Part shown: one piece after another, positions 1-6,433 of the stretch
How positions within the stretch are numbered: the first letter of the stretch is position 1
Layout: each line of letters opens with the position of its first letter
From: an uncultured Selenomonadaceae bacterium
GTDB lineage: Bacteria; Bacillota; Negativicutes; Selenomonadales; Selenomonadaceae
Direction: 5' to 3'
DNA length: 10,655 nt
Assembly: GCA_945637225.1 (NCBI GenBank)
Contig: CALZDE010000051.1
Span: 1-10,655, forward strand
The notes under the pieces: generated by a model
The model's input: only the letters and a program-made list of their open reading frames with translations
What the model was told of the DNA's origin: nothing
The model's database searches: none
Program-made: the position numbers and the translations under genes

Positions 1-19
1 AGAATAAGGTACCCGCCAC

Positions 20-52
20 TTATAGAAGTGGGGGACATCTCTTAGTCGTTAT
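20..52 (-). repeat. 33-base intergenic repeat, copy 1, with hairpin
   Basis: This 33-base stretch is identical to positions 6351-6383 and lies in the same orientation. It starts four bases after the stop codon of the coiled-coil gene. On the minus strand it contains a CCACTT/AAGTGG stem with a four-base CTAT loop (16-31). After one C-C mismatch the stem continues with two C-G pairs and wobble pairs, so the hairpin runs slightly past the shared core into 10-15. No T-tract follows, so it is not a classical terminator, though it could stabilise the mRNA 3' end. A hairpin of this shape resembles the ends of IS200/IS605-type elements. That origin is inferred and no transposase gene is present here. 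Confidence 0.7.
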
Positions 53-56
53 TTAA

Positions 57-764
57 TTACTGAGCACCGCCAGCCTGCTGATTAAGGCTTTCCTGTGCCT
101 GATGCAATACCTGCATTACCTGCTGGATTGACTGTGCTGACTGGTCCACAGACTTTAAGAGCTGCTGCATGTCATTGTATGGGTGCTGAATTGCCGCTAA
201 GCTGTTGTTGGCATGGGCTAAGAGATGTTCAAATACCTGATTTGCGTAGGTATTTACTTCCTGGAAACGCTGATTTGCCTCGCTGAGAATCTTCTCCTCC
301 TCTGCCTTGGCAGCAGCTACGATGCTTTCGCCTTCTTCCTTTGCCTCTACTACAGCCTTCTGAAGAATTTCCTCCGCCTTTTTCTTAGCTTCCTGTCTCA
401 TGTTACGGCATTCTTCATCGACTTCGTTCTTTATCTTTCTAGCCATGTCTTTTGCCTGATTGACAATATCCTGCTCACTGGCTTTTCTGGCAGCATAACT
501 GTTAGCCTGCTCCATGGTAGTAGAAGCCTCACTGTTGGCATTAGCTATGATACGAGCCGCTCTTTCCTCAGCTTCCTTAATAGTAGTCTCTCTCTGATTT
601 AAGATTTTTCTGGCTTCATCAATTTCCAATGGTAAGGTATGACGCAGATCATCTACCAGACGAGTCAGATCATTTTCATCAATCATTGACTTATCTATAA
701 AAGGTACATGCTGGGCATCGGACACCAGTGTTTCTATTTCGTCTAAAATATCTTCTACTGTCAT
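57..764 (-). CDS. Coiled-coil protein, ATP synthase b / V-ATPase H-like
   Basis: The 235-residue product is rich in Ala, Glu, Lys and Gln. It has a short acidic N-terminal segment (1-45) and a long predicted coiled coil (about 50-180) with repeated AEE/EAK-type patterns. A Gln-rich tail (195-235) ends in GGAQ. There is no signal peptide or membrane segment, so it is probably cytoplasmic. Such sequences match DivIVA, Fo-b and V-ATPase subunit H profiles mostly through composition, so a true ATPase role is not supported. The gene lies 31 bases after coaD on the same strand and is probably the last gene of the rsmD-coaD operon. Its ribosome site is weak (GTGAG, about 10 bases before ATG), which suggests modest or coupled translation. 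It could be a cell-division or envelope scaffold, but the function is unknown. Confidence 0.85.
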   Translation of the reverse strand: MTVEDILDEIETLVSDAQHVPFIDKSMIDENDLTRLVDDLRHTLPLEIDEARKILNQRETTIKEAEERAARIIANANSEASTTMEQANSYAARKASEQDIVNQAKDMARKIKNEVDEECRNMRQEAKKKAEEILQKAVVEAKEEGESIVAAAKAEEEKILSEANQRFQEVNTYANQVFEHLLAHANNSLAAIQHPYNDMQQLLKSVDQSAQSIQQVMQVLHQAQESLNQQAGGAQ

Positions 765-795
765 TTTATATCAATCTCACTTTCCTGCTTTTATG

Positions 796-1290
796 TTAAA
801 TTTGCTGTGCTTCTCTTTTTCTTTTCTTATCAATGACTTCAACTACAGAAGGTGGAACCCATCTGGTAATGTCACCACCAAAGGTAAGAAGCTCCCGCAC
901 AACCGAGGAACTTATATATGAATATTCAGGGTTGCACAGCAAAAATACCGTATCAAACTCTGAATGAGTTGCCTTAATTATCTGGGCACTGCCCTGTTCA
1001 TACTCGTAATCAGTAATAGAACGCAATCCTCTTACGATGTACCGAACATCATTTTTTATCATATAATCTGCCAGAAGTCCATCAAAGGAAATTACCTTCA
1101 GATTTGGAATGTGACTGGTCGCACCCTCAAGTGCTTCAATACGCTCATCTACTGTGAGAAAAGGCTTCTTGCGGATATTGTTAAATACTCCTACCAAAAG
1201 CTCATCAAACATGCCGGCAGCTCTCTGAAATATATCAATATGTCCTTTAGTCACCGGGTCAAAGCTTCCGGCACAAATAGCACGTCTCAT
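796..1290 (-). CDS. coaD: Phosphopantetheine adenylyltransferase
   Basis: CoaD transfers AMP from ATP to 4'-phosphopantetheine, giving dephospho-CoA and pyrophosphate, the penultimate step of coenzyme A synthesis. The 164 residues match the family's usual length of about 160. The N-terminal nucleotidyltransferase signature GSFDPVTKGH (8-17) contains the TxGH catalytic motif with His17. RGLR (87-90) and the ISSSVVRE motif (126-133) complete the ATP and substrate site. The enzyme is cytosolic and in this family is usually a hexamer inhibited by CoA. The start ATG overlaps the end of rsmD by four bases, so translation is probably coupled. The rsmD-coaD order is common in Bacillota, which supports both calls. 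Confidence 0.97.
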   Translation of the reverse strand: MRRAICAGSFDPVTKGHIDIFQRAAGMFDELLVGVFNNIRKKPFLTVDERIEALEGATSHIPNLKVISFDGLLADYMIKNDVRYIVRGLRSITDYEYEQGSAQIIKATHSEFDTVFLLCNPEYSYISSSVVRELLTFGGDITRWVPPSVVEVIDKKRKREAQQI

Positions 1291-1844
1291 TCAATCGCCA
1301 CCATTTCATAAATATTTATCTGCGTAGTATGTCCGTATTTCTGATTTCTAAGAAGCTTGAACTGAGGCAAATCCAATACCTCATTCTCGTCACCGCCACA
1401 TTCAACCACCAAAAGACCGCCCGTACTCAGCAAAGAGGATTTTGCTAAATAGGTCATGGTGCGCTGCCAAAGCCCCAAATGATAAGGAGGGTCACAGAAA
1501 ACAAGTTCAAAGCTTCTGCCCTGGCCTGCCAGTCTCTGCATAGCAGTAAAGACATCGCCCTTCATAACCTCGCCCTGCTCCTCTAAATGACAATGGCGAA
1601 GATTATCCTTAATGATATCGGCTGTTGATTTATCCACAAACACAGCTGATTTTGCTCCACGGCTCAATGCCTCTAAGCCAAGACCGCCCGTACCAGCAAA
1701 AACATCAAGTACGTTGACATCCTCTACTTCATTCCCCAAAATACTGAAAAGTGATTCCTTCACTCTGTCAGAAGTAGGACGGGTACTCATTCCCTTGGGA
1801 GTTTTCAGTTGACAGCCCTTCGCTTTTCCTGTTATAATTCTCAT
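1287..1844 (-). CDS. rsmD: 16S rRNA (guanine966-N2)-methyltransferase
   Basis: RsmD methylates G966 of 16S rRNA in the assembling small subunit, using S-adenosylmethionine. The 185 residues fit the family. TRPTSDRVKESLF (21-33) is the conserved N-terminal segment. LDVFAGTGGLGLEALSRGA (46-64) is the SAM-binding motif I, and VFVD (68-71) ends the next strand. DPPY (118-121) is the N2-guanine methyltransferase catalytic motif. The ATG is preceded by an AAGGGGTG ribosome site at good spacing. It is the first gene of the rsmD-coaD-coiled-coil set and is divergent from the DUF4127 gene, with 193 bases between them that hold its candidate promoter. Confidence 0.96.
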   Translation of the reverse strand: MRIITGKAKGCQLKTPKGMSTRPTSDRVKESLFSILGNEVEDVNVLDVFAGTGGLGLEALSRGAKSAVFVDKSTADIIKDNLRHCHLEEQGEVMKGDVFTAMQRLAGQGRSFELVFCDPPYHLGLWQRTMTYLAKSSLLSTGGLLVVECGGDENEVLDLPQFKLLRNQKYGHTTQINIYEMVAIE

Positions 1845-1920
1845 GAAAACACCCCTTCAGTCACCGTGATTTTCCCTCATAAAAAATCAGCTGACAGACT
1901 TGTGAAATACCACAACCTAC

Positions 1921-1929
1921 ATTCTATCA
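1921..1929 (-). promoter_or_regulatory. Candidate extended -10 promoter for rsmD operon
   Basis: On the minus strand a TGA-TAGAAT sequence reads as an extended -10 element (TG at 1929-1928, TAGAAT at 1926-1921). The hexamer 17 bases upstream is TTTAAT, a poor -35, which fits a TGn-dependent promoter. The predicted RNA would have a leader of roughly 70 bases before rsmD. The rest of the 193-base divergent gap is AT-rich and shows no convincing promoter for the plus-strand DUF4127 gene and no terminator. Confidence 0.45.
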
Positions 1930-2037
1930 CATTTTGCGTGAATATTAAATAGTATTTTCGGGAAATTTTAACATTTTTCTTATAAATAGTCAAGAAAAAC
2001 CACTAAATAACTATATGCTATCATAGGAGCTGTTATT

Positions 2038-3702
2038 TTGTTACGTTCTATATTATTACTCTTTTCCATTGTATCCATATTTTTCTTTATTCTGCCTTTT
2101 CTAAATCCATCTCCAGCAGGTACACCTGTTACGGAAATGCCCGTCATGAAGGAAAGGCTTCTTTTATTACCGCTGGACAGCCGTCCGCCATGCCAAAAGC
2201 TGGTTGCTGATAATGCACGTACTGCCGGAATTGAAATTCTTTTGCCTCCGTTAGAGGATTTGGATTATTATACTGCTCCCGGAAATACTCAGAAATTAGC
2301 CGAATGGACCTTTAAAAATCTGCCACAGTGCTCAGGAGCCATTATCTCTGTTGACCAGCTTCTCTACGGCGGTCTTATTTCTTCAAGAGAGCTTACCGGT
2401 ACAGATAACGACCTTAAGCGCATTGTAAACTTCTTTACCGACCTTCATAATGCCAATCCTGCTAAACCCATTTACGTCTTTAGCATTCAGCCACGCATGA
2501 CACCGCCATCAAGCCTTGAAGGTTATCATGACAACAAAAATCTCATGACATATTCCAGGCTTTTGGACAAAGCTTCACAGGGAACCAATCCTCTACTGAT
2601 GGAGCAGTTGGTGAATATCACTGATGATATTTCTCCCGATGCCCTAAAAGCCTACGATGAAAAATTTGCCTTTACCAATAAATTAAATGAAGCACTTTCC
2701 CTTTTGGCAAAACAGGGAATTATTACACAGCTGACTATCGGACAGGACGATGGTGAGCCTTTCAGTATTTCCAATTTAAAATTAAGGGAATTAGAATGCT
2801 TTTTAGCACAAAATAACATTTCCTCCGACAAGGTTTTTCTCACGCATGGAGCAGATGAGGTAGCACTGTCTTTACTGGGAAAATATATTTTAAATAAAAA
2901 TAATTATACACCAAAAATATTTATTGATTACACTGATGAAAGCGGACAAAATCGTGTCATGCCTTTTATGGCAGTAAATCAGGAAGCTGTTATACAGGAA
3001 AAACTCGCCCTTTCCAATGCAGTAGAAACAAACGATGTAGACGAAGCAGATTTTATCCTCATGGTACACTGCGGTGATAAAAACAATCCGCAAAAACCTG
3101 TCAGGGAAAGTCTGGCCCGGCTGGAAAATTATCTTCATGACGGCAAAAGAGTAGCACTGGTAGATTTAAGCTGGCATTTTGCCAATCATGAAACACTCCT
3201 TCCTCAAATGCTGGCAAATGAACTTCCTGTAAATTCTCTCATAGCCTATGCCGGCTGGAACACCTCCAGCAATTCCGTGGGAACAGCTATCGCACAGGGC
3301 GAAATTTACATGCTCGCCTTAAGAAATACCGCTGAACCTCTGCCTGTTATTCACAGCAACATCAAAAATCTTACTAACCGTTTCCTTGAGGATTATTTTT
3401 ATCTGAAGGGAAGTATCAGCGATGTCAATGGAAGACTGGCTTCTTTAGGCTATGACCGCTATACAGTTCTTGACCCTGCTTCTACCTATCCATTTGCCCT
3501 TAATATTCTTCGTCAGGACATGAAAAACGACATCAAAAAACTCACCTACAGCAAGGCATACCGTCAGCCATTTACCATAGGTGAGTATGATTTCACTATT
3601 AATTATTTACAGGCAGACACCAGCTTCCCCTGGCCTCGTACCTTTGAAATTTACGTAGATAGTCAGTTTACATTCTGCCTGGCTGGACAAAAAGTGCCTT
3701 AA
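2038..3702 (+). CDS. DUF4127 family protein, membrane-anchored or exported
   Basis: The 554-residue product has Lys/Arg-poor residues 1-3 and then a hydrophobic stretch (4-22), which is a signal peptide or N-terminal anchor. No lipobox Cys is visible, so the main domain probably lies outside the membrane. The body carries sequences I associate with DUF4127: LPLDSRPP (45-51), DQLLYGGLISSR (106-117), GQDDGE (235-240), HGADE (270-274) and AYAGWNTSSNSVGTAIAQG (403-421). The conserved Asp, His and Asn residues suggest an enzyme, but no activity is established to my knowledge. The start is TTG, chosen because AGGAG (2025-2029) sits eight bases upstream and the hydrophobic segment follows at once. 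It is the only plus-strand gene here. Its last 35 bases overlap the convergent P-loop gene. Confidence 0.88.
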   Translation: MLRSILLLFSIVSIFFFILPFLNPSPAGTPVTEMPVMKERLLLLPLDSRPPCQKLVADNARTAGIEILLPPLEDLDYYTAPGNTQKLAEWTFKNLPQCSGAIISVDQLLYGGLISSRELTGTDNDLKRIVNFFTDLHNANPAKPIYVFSIQPRMTPPSSLEGYHDNKNLMTYSRLLDKASQGTNPLLMEQLVNITDDISPDALKAYDEKFAFTNKLNEALSLLAKQGIITQLTIGQDDGEPFSISNLKLRELECFLAQNNISSDKVFLTHGADEVALSLLGKYILNKNNYTPKIFIDYTDESGQNRVMPFMAVNQEAVIQEKLALSNAVETNDVDEADFILMVHCGDKNNPQKPVRESLARLENYLHDGKRVALVDLSWHFANHETLLPQMLANELPVNSLIAYAGWNTSSNSVGTAIAQGEIYMLALRNTAEPLPVIHSNIKNLTNRFLEDYFYLKGSISDVNGRLASLGYDRYTVLDPASTYPFALNILRQDMKNDIKKLTYSKAYRQPFTIGEYDFTINYLQADTSFPWPRTFEIYVDSQFTFCLAGQKVP

Positions 3703-4537
3703 TAGTAATATTGACACCCTGCACCAGCATACCTGTCATATCCTCTACGTGCTCCTTGACATGAACCTGTAACTGCTGAACCAAGGATGGAATATGCTTG
3801 CCGTAGGAAAGAACCACAGAAGCCGTAACCTCAATACCCTGATCCTCATAGCCGTCCGTAGGATTTCCCTCATAAACATGGTCGAGCTTCACCTCTGTAA
3901 CCTTTGTTACATTTTCATCATCCATGAGAAGGTGACGTACAATGGACTTTACAGCCCAGTCATCAATCAGAAGCTTGCCGTAATAGCTAAAGGCAGGACG
4001 GACAATAGAACGCCCGCTCACACGTCTCCTTGTAGTATCTACTGGCTTATTTCCGAACATGGATTTCAATGAATTTACCAAATGTCCAGAGAAATGTGGC
4101 TGTAATTCTACTGTTGGAACCGGTATGATGTGCTTTCCTTCCTTCAGGCGATGAAAGCGAGCTTCTTCCATTTCTTCCTTGCTCGAAATATCCTCAATGT
4201 AAACATATTTTGAAATCTCTGGCAGTTTCAGTGCCTTGGCAATTCGCTGAGTCATATTTTCAGACGTACCCAAAATCAAAATACGCTTAGGCTTGGATTC
4301 CTCAATAGCTTCCCGAACCTCTTTGGCATGACCTGGCAATACGAAAATAGCCCTCTTAACCGCCAGTACCTTATTCATTTCTTTCTTAGCTGAAGTACCT
4401 GCTATTATCTTGCCATCCTTTATCAGAAGGCCATCATCAATAATGGCATCTGCCTGATTGCTGTGAGCAACTCTGAGTGCCTTATGACTTTTACCAGTAC
4501 CGCTTGGACCTACTAATGCAATTACATCAATATCCAT
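3668..4537 (-). CDS. P-loop NTPase fused to Asp23/Gls24-like domain
   Basis: The 289-residue protein begins with a beta strand and Walker A motif GPSGTGKS (10-17), so it probably binds ATP or GTP. IIDDGLLI (32-39) may act as a Walker B-like strand. The N-terminal half (about 1-160) resembles a small P-loop kinase or ATPase fold. The C-terminal part (about 175-285) resembles the Asp23/Gls24 alkaline-shock family: LLIDDWAVKSIVRHLL, then VTASVVLSYGKHIPSLVQQL, then VKEHVEDMTGMLVQGVNITI. It has no signal peptide or membrane segment. GGTGA at good spacing precedes the ATG, and the gene lies 26 bases after the PHP gene, so the two are likely co-transcribed. The substrate is unknown. Membrane or envelope-stress association is only an inference from the Gls24 part. 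Confidence 0.88.
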   Translation of the reverse strand: MDIDVIALVGPSGTGKSHKALRVAHSNQADAIIDDGLLIKDGKIIAGTSAKKEMNKVLAVKRAIFVLPGHAKEVREAIEESKPKRILILGTSENMTQRIAKALKLPEISKYVYIEDISSKEEMEEARFHRLKEGKHIIPVPTVELQPHFSGHLVNSLKSMFGNKPVDTTRRRVSGRSIVRPAFSYYGKLLIDDWAVKSIVRHLLMDDENVTKVTEVKLDHVYEGNPTDGYEDQGIEVTASVVLSYGKHIPSLVQQLQVHVKEHVEDMTGMLVQGVNITIKALFVQPGRM

Positions 4538-4563
4538 TTCATCACCGCCAAATCAAAAACAAA

Positions 4564-5391
4564 TCAAATTTCAGGTTCTTTATATAAACTGGAAGCCAAA
4601 TTATCATCTATGGTAAAAATTCCTAACTTCTCTGGAAAACGGGTAGCTATGCCATGGAAATCTGAGCCACCAGTCACCATCAAATGATATTTATCCGCCA
4701 TAGCAAGATAACGCTTCGTGTCTTCCTCATCATGGCGAGGATAATACGCCTCAATTCCCTCAATACCAGAGCGGAGCATTTCCTCCACCAGCTCATCATC
4801 ACCCACCAGCTTAGGATGAGCCAAAACAGGAGTACCGCCACACCTCTTAATCAAATCTATAATTTCCGTAGGAGACATACGATAATGACCTACATAAGCA
4901 GGTCTGCCTTTCTCTAAAACCACATCAAAGGCTTCCTTCACAGAGGAAAATACCCCCATGCGCACCAGAGTCTGAGCGATATGTGAACGGCTGATAGCTG
5001 TACTGTCTCCCGCTATTTTCAAAACATCTGCTTCCTTAATGGTATATCCCAAATCCTGAAGCTTTTTTATCATAGAAGAAAAACGAGTCCAACGCCCCTC
5101 CACTACATCATTAAGCTTATCCTGAAGCTCTCTGTTATACATATCCATGTTGTAGCCTAATATATGAATCTGACTTACCTCATGGTGAGCACTAAATTCT
5201 ATACCGGGAATAACCTTGATACCCTTGGCAGGATAAAGCCCTGACTCATAAAGCTGGCAGATACCATCCACCGTATCATGGTCAGTAATGGCAATATAGC
5301 TCAAACCGGCAGCCTTAGCCGCTTCCAAAAGCTCCTCAGGTGAGAAAACGCCATCAGAGCAGGTTGTATGGGTATGTAAATCACTAGGCAT
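4564..5391 (-). CDS. PHP-domain phosphoesterase (YciV/RNase AM-like)
   Basis: The 275 residues carry the full metal-binding set of the PHP family: DLHTHTTCSDG (4-14), ITDHDT (35-40), GIEFS (63-67), SRSHIA (134-139), AHP (191-193) and GGSDFHG (241-247). These His, Asp and Glu residues bind a metal cluster that hydrolyses phosphoesters. The closest characterised relatives are the YciV/TrpH group, including E. coli RNase AM, which acts on 3',5'-nucleotide bisphosphates and RNA 5' ends. The substrate here is not proven. AGGT lies about seven bases before the ATG. The 111 bases separating it from the ymdB-like gene are AT-rich and could hold a separate promoter, but no hexamer pair is convincing. 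It follows two other RNA/nucleotide phosphoesterase genes. Confidence 0.92.
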   Translation of the reverse strand: MPSDLHTHTTCSDGVFSPEELLEAAKAAGLSYIAITDHDTVDGICQLYESGLYPAKGIKVIPGIEFSAHHEVSQIHILGYNMDMYNRELQDKLNDVVEGRWTRFSSMIKKLQDLGYTIKEADVLKIAGDSTAISRSHIAQTLVRMGVFSSVKEAFDVVLEKGRPAYVGHYRMSPTEIIDLIKRCGGTPVLAHPKLVGDDELVEEMLRSGIEGIEAYYPRHDEEDTKRYLAMADKYHLMVTGGSDFHGIATRFPEKLGIFTIDDNLASSLYKEPEI

Positions 5392-5502
5392 TTCTGTTAC
5401 CTCATTACAAAGTTTTATCTTTTCCTAATATATTCTAGGTAGATATGAAAAAATCCTTCTTTTTACAAAATAAAAGTACATTTAAGACAAATGAATATTT
5501 GC

Positions 5503-6282
5503 TTAATCTTCCCTTATCATAATGCGCTCAACAGTCACAGGCGCATTTGTCTTATCATCAATTTCAACTAAAAGGCCACAGTAGACACAAGGTCCTTTGG
5601 CAATCTCATGACGTACAGGCATACAGCTGGTAAAACGCTTGATGATAATATCCTTATCTACACCCAGAATTGAATTCCATGGGCCAGTCATGCCCAAATC
5701 AGTGATATAGGCCGTACCGTTAGGAAGTATTCTTTCGTCAGAGGTCTGAATGTGTGTATGAGTACCCACCACAATCTGAACCCTGCCATCAAGGTAAAAG
5801 CCCATAGCCATCTTTTCAGAGGTAGTCTCAGCATGAAAATCAAGAATGATAATATCTGCCTGCTCCCCAATTTCAGCTAAAATATCCTCAATCTTCTGGA
5901 ATGGACAGTCCATCTCAGGCATGAAACTGCGGCCTGACATATTGACAACAGCTATGTTCTTTGCCTTAAAAGGATAAAGACACCAGCCCTTGCCAGGAGC
6001 ACCCTCTGGATAATTGGCAGGACGGACAAGATAAGGCTCACGGTCGATAATATTAAAGACCTCACGGTTGTCCCATATATGGTTGCCAGTAGTGACTACA
6101 TCAGCACCACCGCCGTAAAGCTCGCCTAAAGAAGTTTCGCTGACACCCTTGCCTCCAGCAGAATTTTCACCGTTGACAATAACCATATCTATGCCATGCT
6201 CTTTTTTCAGCTGACGGGTATAACGGGAAAATGCCTGCCTGCCAGGTCGGCCAATCACATCTCCTACCAATAGAATTTTCAT
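5503..6282 (-). CDS. ymdB: YmdB-like metallophosphoesterase (TIGR00282)
   Basis: The 259-residue protein matches the length of B. subtilis YmdB (about 264). The metal-site motifs are all present: GDVIGRPGR (7-15), NGENSAGG (37-44), TGNHIWD (65-71), DFHAETTSEK (148-157) and GTHTHIQTSDE (173-183). B. subtilis YmdB hydrolyses cyclic nucleotides (2',3'-cAMP type) and influences biofilm and motility gene expression. The same reaction is likely but not shown here. As in B. subtilis the gene lies directly after rny, though with a terminator between them. AAGGAG stands eight bases before ATG. No spoVS gene follows, unlike the B. subtilis order. No strong promoter is visible in the 151-base gap upstream. 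Confidence 0.94.
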   Translation of the reverse strand: MKILLVGDVIGRPGRQAFSRYTRQLKKEHGIDMVIVNGENSAGGKGVSETSLGELYGGGADVVTTGNHIWDNREVFNIIDREPYLVRPANYPEGAPGKGWCLYPFKAKNIAVVNMSGRSFMPEMDCPFQKIEDILAEIGEQADIIILDFHAETTSEKMAMGFYLDGRVQIVVGTHTHIQTSDERILPNGTAYITDLGMTGPWNSILGVDKDIIIKRFTSCMPVRHEIAKGPCVYCGLLVEIDDKTNAPVTVERIMIRED

Positions 6283-6350
6283 TAAATCTACTCCTTAATT
6301 TTTAATTCATCAGTCAAATGTCATTTTAATCCACTAAAACAAATCCGACT

Positions 6351-6383
6351 TTATAGAAGTGGGGGACATCTCTTAGTCGTTAT
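6351..6383 (-). repeat. 33-base intergenic repeat, copy 2
   Basis: It is identical over 33 bases to positions 20-52. On the minus strand it begins two bases after the T-rich end of the rny terminator and lies upstream of the ymdB-like gene. The palindrome seen in copy 1 is degraded here: only ACTT/AAGT can pair around the loop, because the bases beyond the core differ. A longer-range CGACT (6379-6375) / AGTCG (6350-6346) pair flanks it. The preserved part and the diverged arm suggest a decayed mobile-element end or a small dispersed repeat. Confidence 0.7.
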
Positions 6384-6384
6384 G

Positions 6385-6417
6385 AAATAAGAGCGGCTCT
6401 CACTCGTAGAACCGCTC
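6385..6417 (-). terminator. Rho-independent terminator after rny
   Basis: On the minus strand GAGCGGTTCT (6417-6408) pairs with AGAGCCGCTC (6400-6391), giving a ten-base-pair stem with one G-U pair and a seven-base loop. TTATTT (6390-6385) follows as a short T-rich tail. The hairpin begins 16 bases after the rny stop codon, so it should end most rny transcripts and partly separate rny from the ymdB-like gene. Confidence 0.8.
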
Positions 6418-6433
6418 CTCGTAATCTTTAATT

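Noticed and set aside
5392..5502. Promoter for the PHP gene in the AT-rich gap
   Set aside because: Several weak hexamers can be found, such as TTGTCT with TGTAAA, but none stands out from AT-rich background.
20..6383. The two 33-base repeats as CRISPR repeats
   Set aside because: They are 6.3 kb apart with genes between, with no regular spacers and no cas genes.
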